Part shown: one piece after another, positions 9,258 through 17,869 of the stretch
How positions within the stretch are numbered: the stretch's first letter is position 1
How the letters are laid out: the number at the start of each line of letters is the position of its first letter
Assembly: GCA_015521765.1 (NCBI GenBank)
Contig: WANO01000068.1
Coordinates: 1 to 32,137, forward strand
Length of the DNA: 32,137 nucleotides
Direction of reading: 5' to 3'
Source of the DNA: Desulfurococcales archaeon
GTDB taxonomy: Archaea; Thermoproteota; Thermoprotei_A; Sulfolobales; AG1
The notes under the pieces: model-generated
What the model saw: the letters and a program-made list of their open reading frames with translations, nothing else
The model's database searches: none
What the model was told of the DNA's origin: nothing
Program-made: the position numbers and the translations under genes

Positions 9258-9905
9258 ATGCAAGCCAAGACATATAAGGTTTTTGATGAGTATTTCGAGA
9301 GGTACGATCTGTGGTTCAGAAAGAATAAAGCTATAGCTGAGTCGGAGTATATTTTGATCCGCTCAATGATTCGGGGGTCCCCAAGACCGTGGCTCGAGAT
9401 AGGTGTGGGCACAGGATACTACGCGTCGCTTCTCGGTGTTGATATTGGTATAGATCCCAGTGTTGGGATGATCGGTAAGGCGAGATCTAGAGGTATCCCC
9501 CTGCTAGCTGTTTCGAGAGGGGAAGACCTGCCCTTTAGAGAAGAAAGTATAGGCACAGTTTTAATTATAGTTACCATATGCTTCGTTGACGATCCCTCTA
9601 GAGTTCTGGATGAGTCAAACAGGGTTTTAAAGCCAAACGGTGTTCTAGTCCTGTGCGTTGTTCCCAGGGACTCGGCGTGGGGTGAGGAGTATATTCGAAA
9701 GGGCCTTAGGGGACACCCGCTATATAGGTTAGCTAGATTCTATACTAGGAGGGAGATCATGGACATGATTGATCACGCGGGATTCAGGATAGTTGATGTT
9801 GCAGGAGTACTTAGCTTCAGTCCTAGAGACACCCACAGATTTGAGCACCCGTCAAGGAATCTGGATGGCAAGGGATTCATATGCTTCAAGGCTAAGAAGG
9901 CTTGA
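9258..9905 (+). CDS. SAM-dependent methyltransferase, class I (UbiE/Methyltransf_11-like)
   Basis: About 215 aa Rossmann-fold methyltransferase. Motif I is LEIGVGTGYYASLLG (SAM binding), the acidic residue of motif II lies in GVDIGIDPS, the motif III/IV region is EDLPFREESIGTVLIIVTICFVDDP, and the post-motif is VLKPNGVLVLCVVPRDSAWGEEY. This pattern is typical of small-molecule methyltransferases of the Methyltransf_11 group; the substrate cannot be told. The track starts at GTG 9252, but GGAGGG at 9247-9252 is spaced 5 nt from ATG 9258, so that ATG is the better start. The gene is monocistronic, divergent from the ABC operon and convergent with mpgS (15-nt gap). Confidence 0.87.
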   Translation: MQAKTYKVFDEYFERYDLWFRKNKAIAESEYILIRSMIRGSPRPWLEIGVGTGYYASLLGVDIGIDPSVGMIGKARSRGIPLLAVSRGEDLPFREESIGTVLIIVTICFVDDPSRVLDESNRVLKPNGVLVLCVVPRDSAWGEEYIRKGLRGHPLYRLARFYTRREIMDMIDHAGFRIVDVAGVLSFSPRDTHRFEHPSRNLDGKGFICFKAKKA

Positions 9906-9919
9906 GATAGTCTGTGATG

Positions 9920-11086
9920 CTACTTGGGTTCAAAGTAGTGTACATCGCTACTTATTGATATTATCTTCTCCAGGACTTTGGTTGGCTCCAGGTCCGAAAG
10001 ATCATATATTCTTGGTCTTGGGGGCTCATCCCTTATACCGTATTCCTCGAGTGCTTTGCGTATTCTCTCCTTAACCTGATCCAGACCTAGCTTTGAGTGG
10101 TATATGGTGCCTAAGCTAAAGTTAAGCATGTCGGCTATGTGCTCGTCTCCACGCTCGGCGTGTATGTGTGGGTTTCTGGATTCTATCTGGTAGATCTTTA
10201 TTTTATCCGAGATGATCGGGCAGTCACCATCCTCCAGGCCTAGGTAGCACATTTCAATTAGGTTGACGAGCTCGTAGGGCTCTACAGCGAACCCCCCTGA
10301 CCACTTCATTTTTAGGGCTAGGTCTATGGTTAATGCGTGCTCACCGCTATTGGCTGTTTTAATTATGTCTGTCTCATACTTCCTGTATAGGGATAGGGCA
10401 TAGTTGAGTATGGATTCAGTTATTGAGGATACCCTGCCTCTCTTCCTGAGGTATATGTCGGATGAGGCCAGCTTGCCCTTGTAGGGCCACTTGATCCTGA
10501 TCATTGCATACTTGCTCTCAGACATCAGGAACCCCGAGTAGTAGATCATTGCATACTCGTATGCGGATCCAGGAACATAGTTGTCGCTATCAATAAACCC
10601 AACATACTTGTATCCAAAAGCCGCTGCAGTTAGTATTCCCAGGATCATTCCCTCACCCTTCCCTGATCTAACCTTACCGCCACTGATCATCTTCTCAAGA
10701 CTAGTTCCCTTTAGGGCCTCACCCCACACCGGGTCTTGCTGATGGAGAATTATAATACCCCTTCTAGTGTTTCTATGTATGGATCTCACCAGATCAACCT
10801 CATCAGCATATCTATCCACAGGCTCCCTAGATGATGCGGAAACAACAATTACCAGGGATACATGTGGGATCGCGGATATAACCCCCTCGAGGGTTAACAG
10901 CTCCTCATCTTTAACCGGGATCACTATGGCTGTTCTTGTTGCATAGTCTATCAGTAAGTCTTTATTTGCTGTGAAGACCTCTCCAAACCCTTTATAGCCT
11001 AGAGTATCTATTTCTAGGACTCTGATCAGATCGAATATGTTTATGCTTCCAAAACCCTCGAACTTTCTAGGTGACTCGATCATCAT
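9920..11086 (-). CDS. mpgS: Mannosyl-3-phosphoglycerate synthase (GT55)
   Basis: 388 aa, close to the length of known MpgS enzymes. It transfers mannose from GDP-mannose to 3-phosphoglycerate, giving mannosyl-3-phosphoglycerate, the precursor of the compatible solute mannosylglycerate. Family blocks seen: AIVIPVKDEELLTLEGVISAIP (about residues 53-74), HQQDP (about 115-119), VRSGKGEGMILGI (about 139-151), the metal/nucleotide-binding YVGFIDSDNYVPG (about 161-173), and IIKTANSGEHALTIDLA. The start is one of two tandem ATGs (11086 or 11083). No mannosyl-3-phosphoglycerate phosphatase gene lies beside it, although the two are often adjacent, so the second step must be encoded elsewhere. Confidence 0.9.
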   Translation of the reverse strand: MMIESPRKFEGFGSINIFDLIRVLEIDTLGYKGFGEVFTANKDLLIDYATRTAIVIPVKDEELLTLEGVISAIPHVSLVIVVSASSREPVDRYADEVDLVRSIHRNTRRGIIILHQQDPVWGEALKGTSLEKMISGGKVRSGKGEGMILGILTAAAFGYKYVGFIDSDNYVPGSAYEYAMIYYSGFLMSESKYAMIRIKWPYKGKLASSDIYLRKRGRVSSITESILNYALSLYRKYETDIIKTANSGEHALTIDLALKMKWSGGFAVEPYELVNLIEMCYLGLEDGDCPIISDKIKIYQIESRNPHIHAERGDEHIADMLNFSLGTIYHSKLGLDQVKERIRKALEEYGIRDEPPRPRIYDLSDLEPTKVLEKIISISSDVHYFEPK

Positions 11087-11178
11087 GGATAATCACATCT
11101 AGTGAGCGTTATACTGTATATTTGTAACTTAAATCATATTTATAACACTCCTTATAAAACTTTATTGGATTTCACACC

Positions 11179-11190
11179 CATATATAAATT
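11179..11190 (+). promoter_or_regulatory. TATA box of the aminotransferase gene
   Basis: The motif CATATATAAAT lies about 35 nt before ATG 11222 and inside the N-terminal part of the ORF-track call. Its position supports a start at 11222 on a short leader rather than at GTG 11102. Confidence 0.4.
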
Positions 11191-11221
11191 CCTATATAGC
11201 ATCAATCCATATGTGTATATC

Positions 11222-12353
11222 ATGCATGGCGATGTAGGAGCCAAATACGGTCCCTACCCGGAATTCTGCCTAGAGAGATGGCAATCCCTCAGAGAGTGGG
11301 ATGCAAGAATCAATCTAGCCGACAGCGGTGTCGAGCCGTTTATGCTTGAGGACATCATGGATCCGGGATCCCTAGCCAAGATAAAGCTGGGATACGGACA
11401 CACTAAAGGCGATCCTGAATTGAGGAAAATGATCCTGGAGCTCTACAACGCGGATCTATCTGAAGACAACGTGATACTAACCAGCGGCGGGGCGGAGGCT
11501 AACTATATATCTGTGTTATCCCTCGTAAAGCCGGGTGACGATGTAGTTTTCCAGGTGCCGAACTACATGCAGATTGAGGGGTTGCTATATAGTATAGGTG
11601 CTAGAATAAGGTATCTTTGGCTCGATCCCGAGAGGGATTTCCGAATAGATATAGACTCCATCTACAACATTGTTGATAGAGACGTTAAAGCGATCATACT
11701 CAACAACCCTAACAACCCTACTGGGAAGCTGATCGGGGACGAGGCATATAAAGCTATAGTTGATTTAGCTGAGGACTATGATATATGGATAATTGTTGAC
11801 GAGGTGTATAGGGGGCTAGAGATAGATAAGCCACTCACACCTAGCATTGTGGAGATGTACGATAAAGCGATCGCAACCAACAGCCTCTCCAAGGTTTTCG
11901 GTGCTCCAGGTCTCAGGCTGGGATGGGTTGTTTCCACGGTAAGGGAGGCTATAGACTATATGTGGGGTGTTAAGGACTACACATCTATAGCTCCGTCCAT
12001 ACTAAGCCAAGAGATTGCTAAGCATATCATTGCCTCGATGGATAGTGTGATTGGCAGGGCTAGGGGTATAGTCGCCAGGAACCTACAGATCTTTAAAAGG
12101 GTTTTCGGAAACGCAGAGGGTGTATCCATTGTGGAGCCGGATGCCGGGGCTTTTCTTCTTCTCAAGATAATTAGTGGTGAGACAACGCTCAATATATGTG
12201 AGAGGCTCTATAGGGATAGGGGGTATCCTGGTGAATCCGGGTGAATGCTTCATGATCCCTGGATATATCCGGGTATCTCTCGGCTCAGCGGATCATCAAA
12301 GATACGAGAGAGATCTCAAGGAGCTTAAGGAGTTTATAGAAGAATCTTTCTAG
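11222..12353 (+). CDS. PLP-dependent aminotransferase (class I/II), frameshifted near its C-terminus
   Basis: Fold-type I aminotransferase: YGHTKGDPELRK, LTSGGAEANY, ILNNPNNPTGKL, IIVDEVYRG and the PLP lysine motif NSLSKVFGAPGLRLGW are all present. The track gives 11102-12244, but the first 40 codons (from GTG 11102) look non-coding and span TATA-like DNA; ATG 11222 (MHGDVGAKYG) is the likely start. At 12219-12223 a run of five G shifts the frame, so translation ends at 12244 in RGYPGESG. Reading past it with one G fewer continues as RGILVNPGECFMIPGYIRVSLGS to a stop at 12351-12353. The lost part contains the conserved Arg (IRVSLG) that normally binds the substrate carboxylate. It is therefore a real frameshift mutant or a homopolymer sequencing error. 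The substrate is unknown. Confidence 0.8.
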
Positions 12354-12361
12354 TGCACAGA

Positions 12362-12375
12362 TAAAAAATAAAATG
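12362..12375 (-). terminator. T-rich terminator candidate after the acyl-CoA dehydrogenase gene
   Basis: On the minus strand, ATTTTATTTTTTAT occurs about 60 nt beyond the gene end at 12431. Archaeal RNA polymerase terminates at such U-tracts. No hairpin is needed or seen. Confidence 0.35.
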
Positions 12376-12430
12376 AAGCAGTTCCTTTATAATTGGTTCA
12401 CGCTATTTGATTGTGTGGGCAACCACAGAT

Positions 12431-13633
12431 CTATGTTGGCGTCGCCCTATACTCCTTCCCGAGAAGCTCTCTAGCTATGATCATCCTCATAATGTTTGGA
12501 GCCCCCTCAGCACCCGAGAGATAGCTGAACACACCCCTCAAAGCTGATTCAGCAACGAACTCTGTGGTGTAGCCTACAGCCCCAAGCATCTGCGTTAGAT
12601 CCGCTATAGCCTTAAAGCTCTTATCAACGCCCAGAAGCTTCGCTGCGGAACTATATTTATATGCGTTAGATCTAGATTCCTGACCCCTAGCGTATTTATC
12701 GACAACATCCGCGGCTCTAACCACTAGGCTCCACGTGGCTTCAAGCTCGCTCCATATCTCAGCGATTCTAAACTGTATACCCTCGTATCTGGCTAGGGGC
12801 CATCCAAATAGCTCTCTGTTTTTTACATATTCCATCACCTCATCCAGGATCCTGAATGCCGATCCTATAGCTGCCCCACCTATAAGGACTCTAGCCCTCA
12901 TAAACCCTTCCATGGCGTAGATGAATCCCGATCCCTCCTCCCCGATCAGGTTCTCGGCTGGGAGCTTGACATTATCCATCTTTATCGATCCTGTGCTTAT
13001 CCCCTTTCTCCCCATAGTCTCGAATGATCCCGTGGATATCCCTTCAAGATCTATTGGTAGGTAGAAGGCAGATATAGCCTTATACGACCTCTCATCCCTA
13101 GTCTTAGCTAGAAGAAAGAACCCGCCGCCCCAGCTTTTGGCTTCCTGTACACCGCTTATATAGACCTTCTCACCGTTAACTATATAGTGCCTGTTCTCCC
13201 TTCTAGCTCTAGTCCTTATACCGGCCACATCGCTCCCTCCATGGGGCTCTGTAGACGCTATCCCTAGGAAGCTCTCCCCGCTTGTCACCTTAGGTAGAAC
13301 CCTCTCCTTTAGGTGGTTGTCTGCATAGGTCTCAATCATCTTCCCCCATACATTGTTGACAACTATATATACGGGCAGACTCATAGCTGGATCATGATAT
13401 CCAACCTCCCTCATTATGTATGTTGCCGTTGTCAGATCCAGCTCCGGCCCTCCATAGCTCGATGATATATTGGGTGTCAGGATCCCTTGCTCAGCCATCT
13501 TCCTGAAGAGCTCTCTAGGCATTCTGCCCTCATGCTCAATCACTCTATATAGTGGAGTGACCTCTCTAGCTAGAAACTCCCTAACGACTTTAATGATCGA
13601 GTCTAACTCCTTCTCATCTCTGTTAAATGACAT
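12431..13633 (-). CDS. Acyl-CoA dehydrogenase
   Basis: About 400 aa flavoprotein that oxidises acyl-CoA to enoyl-CoA, passing electrons to an electron-transfer flavoprotein. Seen: an N-terminal helical domain; the substrate/FAD loop FLGIASTEPHGGSDVAGI, the family variant of the A-x-TEP-GSD signature; NGEKVYISG; MGRKGISTGSIKMDNVKLPAENLIGEEGSGF; and a C-terminal helical domain with LTQMLGAVGYT and SGAEGAPNIMRMIIAREL, where the Glu of AEGAPN aligns with the catalytic base of the YEGT loop. Start is ATG 13633; the track's GTG 13639 is two codons upstream. A TATA-like stretch sits at about 13680-13700. It lies downstream of fumarase on the same strand, with an 88-nt gap. The acyl chain specificity is unknown. 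Confidence 0.92.
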   Translation of the reverse strand: MSFNRDEKELDSIIKVVREFLAREVTPLYRVIEHEGRMPRELFRKMAEQGILTPNISSSYGGPELDLTTATYIMREVGYHDPAMSLPVYIVVNNVWGKMIETYADNHLKERVLPKVTSGESFLGIASTEPHGGSDVAGIRTRARRENRHYIVNGEKVYISGVQEAKSWGGGFFLLAKTRDERSYKAISAFYLPIDLEGISTGSFETMGRKGISTGSIKMDNVKLPAENLIGEEGSGFIYAMEGFMRARVLIGGAAIGSAFRILDEVMEYVKNRELFGWPLARYEGIQFRIAEIWSELEATWSLVVRAADVVDKYARGQESRSNAYKYSSAAKLLGVDKSFKAIADLTQMLGAVGYTTEFVAESALRGVFSYLSGAEGAPNIMRMIIARELLGKEYRATPT

Positions 13634-13721
13634 ATGCACCTACCCCACACCCATGCTTATGCTGTACTAGGATCGTGACTATATATGCTTTATTATATAT
13701 AGAGCCTTAATCCCAGCCCAG

Positions 13722-15044
13722 CTACCAGATGTTTTTAGCGGGTATACCTGTTCTAGTAAGCTTTCTTAGATCTAGGATCCTGTCTATCTCCTCGTCACTG
13801 AACCCGATCTCCCTCAAAGCCTGCCTGATGGGGGTTCCAGAAGCAACCTTTCTAGCTACCTGTGAGGCTTTATCGTAGCCTATAATCGGCGAGATCACAG
13901 TTATCAGTGCGGGACTTTTCTCAGCTAGCTCTAGAGCCCTCTTCTCATCTGGCGATATCCTATCGATCACATATGTTCTCATCCTTCTCAGAGCCTCCGA
14001 AAGAAGGGTTATCTGCGTCACTATATTGTATCCAACCAGCGGTATACCCATGCTCAGCTCGAATTCCCCGAGGGTGTTAGCCATGGTGTTAGCCTGGTCC
14101 AACCCCACAACCTGTGAGGCCGCAAGCATCGATGCCTCAACAGTTACTGGGTTGGTTTTTCCGGGCATGATACTGCTTCCAGCCACCTCTTGGGGGATAT
14201 CGATCTCGCCGATAGCAGTGAAGGGTCCCGAAAACATTAGCCTGATGTCCTGGCACAGCCTATATAGATCGAGTGCTATAGCTCTGAAAACGCCGCTTAG
14301 AGACACGAGATCTGTTAGAAGCCTCATAGCTCTAAACCTGCTCTCTGCTGGCTCAACATCGATCCCGGTTAGCTCCCTTATAACGCCTATAACCCTCTCA
14401 GGATACTCTGGGTGGGTATTTAAACCTGTCCCCACAGCTGTCCCTCCAAGAGGGAGCTCCCTAACATACTTTACCGCATCCTCGAGAAGCCCGAGATCCC
14501 TCTTGAACGCATCTAGATACGCACCAAACTCCTGGCCCATGGTTACTGGAAGAGCATCCCTCAGATGGGTTCGTCCAGGCTTAACTACATCCTCCGTCTT
14601 CCTAGCCAAGGCCTCAAGGCCCTCAATGAATACATTCAACGCTGGCAGAAGCCTATCCCTAATCTCTCTCAAGGCAGCAAGCCTTATAGCTGAGGGCACA
14701 ACATCGTTAGATGACTGCCCCATATTGACGTGATCGTTCGGATGCACGTTCTTACCGCTTATCTCGCTTGCCCTAGCGGCTATAACCTCGTTGATATTCA
14801 TATTGAGCCCTGTACCCGATCCTGTCTGGAACACGTCCACAACTATAGCGCTATCATGCTTACCGTCAATGACTTCCTGAGACGCCTTAATTATCGCTTC
14901 AGCTATATCTCTTTCGAGAAGCCCGAGATCCCTATTAACCTTGGCGGCTGAATACTTTATAACCCCCATAGCCCATATAATGCTTCTCGGAAACCTTGTG
15001 CCTGTGTTTAGGAACACATCGACTGCTTTAGAAACATACTTCAA
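13722..15044 (-). CDS. fumC: Fumarate hydratase class II
   Basis: 440 aa fumarase/aspartase superfamily enzyme, interconverting fumarate and malate in the citric acid cycle. Seen: [16 protein letters not shown] (about residues 75-89), [19 protein letters not shown] (about 101-119), [18 protein letters not shown] (about 155-172), and the superfamily signature [12 protein letters not shown] (about 289-300) carrying the catalytic Ser. FumC is preferred over argininosuccinate or adenylosuccinate lyase because of the full-length match to the FumC blocks. The start is TTG 15044; an in-frame stop lies a few codons upstream. The N-terminus ([19 protein letters not shown]) is short in the way of Sulfolobus FumC, so nothing is missing. 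It lies between the HIT gene (65-nt gap) and the acyl-CoA dehydrogenase gene on the same strand. Confidence 0.92.
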   Translation of the reverse strand: MKYVSKAVDVFLNTGTRFPRSIIWAMGVIKYSAAKVNRDLGLLERDIAEAIIKASQEVIDGKHDSAIVVDVFQTGSGTGLNMNINEVIAARASEISGKNVHPNDHVNMGQSSNDVVPSAIRLAALREIRDRLLPALNVFIEGLEALARKTEDVVKPGRTHLRDALPVTMGQEFGAYLDAFKRDLGLLEDAVKYVRELPLGGTAVGTGLNTHPEYPERVIGVIRELTGIDVEPAESRFRAMRLLTDLVSLSGVFRAIALDLYRLCQDIRLMFSGPFTAIGEIDIPQEVAGSSIMPGKTNPVTVEASMLAASQVVGLDQANTMANTLGEFELSMGIPLVGYNIVTQITLLSEALRRMRTYVIDRISPDEKRALELAEKSPALITVISPIIGYDKASQVARKVASGTPIRQALREIGFSDEEIDRILDLRKLTRTGIPAKNIW

Positions 15045-15109
15045 TACTATCCCCGATTAAATATATGTTTATACCAGTTTAAAACAACACCAGCTAGATA
15101 CCAACCAGG

Positions 15110-15556
15110 CTATACCTCGGCTAGAAGCCTAGAGACATGCTCACTCTTTAAGGCCTCCTTATATCTCGATACCACTTCAGAAGCGTACTCGCTGGTTATC
15201 TCTGCTCGAGGGGTTATAGGCCCGGAGGATCCGTCGCCGTATCGTGGGATAACATGCACATGGAAGTGGAATATGATCTGTCCAGCAGAGAGCCCCTTAT
15301 TAGTAACAACCCTGAAGCCAGAGGCCCCCAGCCCCTCCATGGATGCGGCGCCGAAGGCTCTAGCCAGCAGAAAGGCCTTGCTAACAAGCCCTGATGGGGT
15401 ATCGACTATATCGCTGTAATGATCCTTTGGTGTTATCAGTATATGCCCGTAGCTTATTGGGTATTTATCTAGAAACACTATGGTGTCCCGATCCTCATAT
15501 ATGATCCATGCATTCTCAACCCCCTTAACAATGTTGCAGAAAACACATGAACCCAT
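15110..15556 (-). CDS. HIT-family nucleotide hydrolase/transferase
   Basis: A histidine-triad protein of about 148 aa. The triad HFHVHVIPR (His at about 100, 102 and 104 in the track numbering) is the nucleotide-phosphate site, and CVFC near the N-terminus with an upstream-of-triad His suggests the zinc site of Fhit/HinT-like proteins. Such proteins cleave dinucleoside polyphosphates or nucleoside phosphoramidates; which one applies here is not clear. The track begins at GTG 15565, but GGGGAGG is spaced about 8 nt before ATG 15556, so that is the preferred start. It may be the first gene of a transcript that includes fumC. Confidence 0.88.
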   Translation of the reverse strand: MGSCVFCNIVKGVENAWIIYEDRDTIVFLDKYPISYGHILITPKDHYSDIVDTPSGLVSKAFLLARAFGAASMEGLGASGFRVVTNKGLSAGQIIFHFHVHVIPRYGDGSSGPITPRAEITSEYASEVVSRYKEALKSEHVSRLLAEV

Positions 15557-15646
15557 CAAAACCACCTCCCCAGCAATCCATCAAGATATAACTCATGATT
15601 GGCTAGTAAATTAATATTTATCCCTCTATATGGAATCACTATATGG

Positions 15647-15698
15647 ATGATGAAGTGGGCAGCCATGAATAGCTAATGAAGACCTCAACTCACTCTGA
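15647..15698 (+). ncRNA. Weak C/D box sRNA candidate
   Basis: A perfect C box ATGATGA (15647-15653) and a D box CTGA (15695-15698) are 41 nt apart, with imperfect internal boxes between them (ATGA at 15665-15668 as D', TAATGA at 15674-15679 as C'). The D end overlaps the last codons of the minus-strand membrane-protein gene. No convincing terminal stem pairs across the ends, so this is weaker than the candidate at 27107. Confidence 0.25.
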
Positions 15699-16086
15699 CA
15701 ATAATTGGTATGAGAATAATAGATATTGGTATGAGCGGGGCCAAACCCGCATATCTCCAGTGCTTAGGTTTCACTACACCATAGTATATGGATAGGGCAT
15801 GTGTGGCTATGGCTAATGGTAGGCTCTGGATCTCTAGATATTCCACTATATAGCTATATATGGGTAGATAGATCGCTAGAAGATAAGTGAATATGAATCC
15901 CTTTACATCGCTTAACTTATTCTTGAGTACCCCGACAACTATGGGATAGATCACAGCCAGCAGAGCTACATACGCTAGAGACACCAAAACACCATAGGTA
16001 TCTCCAGAATTCAAGAAGAGGCCCGTAACTTTGTTTAGATTGGAGGCAAATAAGCAGAGAGCCGAAGGCAGGCTTAAATCAATCAA
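15685..16086 (-). CDS. Small integral membrane protein, unknown function
   Basis: Up to 133 aa with about four hydrophobic segments (around VLVSLAYVALLAVIYPIVVGVL, FIFTYLLAIYLPIYSYIV, LPLAIATHALSIYYGVV and LAPLIPISIILIPIIV). No family is recognised. The TTG start at 16086 leaves only about 14-41 nt to the divergent enolase start; an internal TTG/GTG pair near 15990 would fit equally well, so the N-terminus is uncertain. No convincing promoter is seen on this strand. Confidence 0.55.
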   Translation of the reverse strand: MIDLSLPSALCLFASNLNKVTGLFLNSGDTYGVLVSLAYVALLAVIYPIVVGVLKNKLSDVKGFIFTYLLAIYLPIYSYIVEYLEIQSLPLAIATHALSIYYGVVKPKHWRYAGLAPLIPISIILIPIIVRVS

Positions 16087-16127
16087 TCTAATTAGCTGGA
16101 TTGCCTAATGATTCAGTGGTGTTGTGT

Positions 16128-17426
16128 GTGGATGATGACTTTATAATCCAGCGTGTCGACGCCCTACAGGTTCTAGATTCTAGAGGAGACCCCACAATAG
16201 AGGTTGCTGTATCAACAAAGAGAGGTGTTGGGAGAGCTATAGCTCCTTCGGGGGCTTCTAAAAGCAGGTTTGAGGCTGTCGAGCTTAGGGATGGGGACCC
16301 CAAGGTCTATAGGGGTAGATCTGTTTTGAGAGCCGTGGAAAACGTGAGGAGGTATATCGCTCCAGCGCTGGCCGGGCTGGATTCTAGGGCTCAGAGGTTT
16401 ATTGATAGAAAGCTGATAGAAATTGATGGTACCCCAAACAAGTCTAGGATCGGGGGTAACGCTATAACGGCGACGAGCCTTGCTGTTCTTAAGGCCGCTA
16501 GCGACAGCATGGGGGTGCCTCTATTTAGGTATGTTGGTGGGTTGAGGGCTAGTGTTCTCCCCATACCGATGATGAATATCATCAATGGGGGTGCTCACGC
16601 GGGCAACGATCTCGCCTTCCAGGAGTTCATGATCGTCCCAGTGGGGTTCGACAGCTTTTCGGAGTCCCTCAGGGCTGGTGTCGAGGTGTATAAGTTCCTT
16701 AAGGATATTCTTAAAGAGCGATACGGTGTAGCGGCCATAAACCTCGGGGATGAGGGTGGGTTCTCGCCGCCTATGAAGAGCATATATGAGGCTTTAGATG
16801 CTCTCTCTGAAGCTGTTAAGAGGGCTGGCTACGATCTTGGTGGGTCTATATATATCTCGCTCGATGTAGCCGGCTCCCAGATATATGATCAGGGTAGCGG
16901 CTCGTATGTTGTTGATGGCTCTAGAAGGGATCTTGATGGCATGATCGATCTATACATGGATATAGTTGAGAGGTACTCTATACTCTCTATAGAGGATCCA
17001 TTCCATGAGGAGGATGCGGAGGGCTTCGCCAGGCTTGTGGACAGGCTTAAGGGTAGGGCGATCGTTGTTGGAGACGATCTGCTATCAACAAACGCTGAAC
17101 GGCTCAGAAGGGCTCTAGAGGGTAAACAGGTTACTGGAGCTCTAGTTAAGGTTAATCAGGCTGGAACATTCACTGAGGCTCTAGAGTATGTTGAGCTGGC
17201 CAGGGATCGAGGGATCATAACAATTATGAGCCACAGGAGTGGAGATAGCGAGGATAATGCTATAGCCCATCTAGCCGTGGGGATGGGTACGCCTATGATC
17301 AAGACTGGAGCACCCGCAAGATCCGAGAGAACATCCAAGTACAATGAGCTCTTGAGGATCGAGAGCTATCTAGCCGGGGAATCAGTGTTCTTCGGTGAAA
17401 AAATTCTGCTGTATATCGCTAGGTAG
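16128..17426 (+). CDS. eno: Enolase (phosphopyruvate hydratase)
   Basis: 432 aa, full length. It converts 2-phosphoglycerate to phosphoenolpyruvate in glycolysis and gluconeogenesis. Seen: VDALQVLDSRGDPTIEV at the N-terminus, NGGAHAGNDLAFQEFMIVP, GDEGGFSPP, SLDVAGSQ, metal ligands in SIEDPFHEED and VGDDLLSTN, the catalytic Lys region ALVKVNQAGT, and MSHRSGDSEDN (the usual motif reads SHRSGETED). The track start TTG 16101 adds nine residues not expected in enolases; GTG 16128 gives the standard N-terminus (MDDDFIIQRV). A possible TATA (GCTTAAATC) lies near 16071-16079. Its 3' end faces the small membrane-protein gene at 17454. Confidence 0.95.
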   Translation: MDDDFIIQRVDALQVLDSRGDPTIEVAVSTKRGVGRAIAPSGASKSRFEAVELRDGDPKVYRGRSVLRAVENVRRYIAPALAGLDSRAQRFIDRKLIEIDGTPNKSRIGGNAITATSLAVLKAASDSMGVPLFRYVGGLRASVLPIPMMNIINGGAHAGNDLAFQEFMIVPVGFDSFSESLRAGVEVYKFLKDILKERYGVAAINLGDEGGFSPPMKSIYEALDALSEAVKRAGYDLGGSIYISLDVAGSQIYDQGSGSYVVDGSRRDLDGMIDLYMDIVERYSILSIEDPFHEEDAEGFARLVDRLKGRAIVVGDDLLSTNAERLRRALEGKQVTGALVKVNQAGTFTEALEYVELARDRGIITIMSHRSGDSEDNAIAHLAVGMGTPMIKTGAPARSERTSKYNELLRIESYLAGESVFFGEKILLYIAR

Positions 17427-17453
17427 ATCAAGGCCGTGCATGGGCACCATGTT

Positions 17454-17687
17454 CTATGGCGTGAATGTCGAGAGTATAATTAGCCCAAAGCCTATAGCGG
17501 CCATCACTAGAGCGAACTTGTGCGGGGTTAACCCAAACAGGAAGTGGCCGAATTTATATGCCCCATACACTATATAGGCGAATAATATAGTCATTACTAT
17601 AGCGAACCCGGTGAACCACAGCACGGCTTTCGCACTAGACATGAACGCTAGCCATGATGTGATCACTGAATATGGATCAAACGCCAT
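17454..17687 (-). CDS. Small two-helix membrane protein, unknown function
   Basis: 77 aa from ATG 17687, which has GGTGG 4 nt before it; the track's TTG 17705 is less likely. Two hydrophobic helices (VLWFTGFAIVMTILFAYIVYGAY and FALVMAAIGFGLIILSTF) are joined by a short polar loop KFGHFLFGLTPHK. No family is recognised. The good ribosome site and clean hydrophobic pattern argue that it is real. It lies tail to tail with enolase (27-nt gap). Confidence 0.6.
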   Translation of the reverse strand: MAFDPYSVITSWLAFMSSAKAVLWFTGFAIVMTILFAYIVYGAYKFGHFLFGLTPHKFALVMAAIGFGLIILSTFTP

Positions 17688-17830
17688 TGAACCACCGTTT
17701 ATCAAGCTATTGAGCTAGATAGATATTTAAACACAACCTCCCTATAGTTCTGGAGGAATCACTAGAGCCTATGGCGTGTACGTGATACCGCTGGGCTTGG
17801 CAGCCGATCTAGAGGTTTACGGATTTAAAA

Positions 17831-17863
17831 AAGCTATATAGTATATATAATCATGTAGAGGTG
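17831..17863 (+). promoter_or_regulatory. Promoter and ribosome site of xdhC
   Basis: An AT-rich TATA region (AAGCTATATAGTATATATAA) is followed by GAGGTG at 17858-17863, 6 nt before the TTG at 17870. The ribosome site decides this unusual TTG start. Confidence 0.5.
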
Positions 17864-17869
17864 CTTTAA

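Noticed and set aside
14026-14733. 235-aa ORF antisense to fumarase
   Set aside because: Shadow of a strongly conserved gene in a GC-richer frame; no motifs and no ribosome site.
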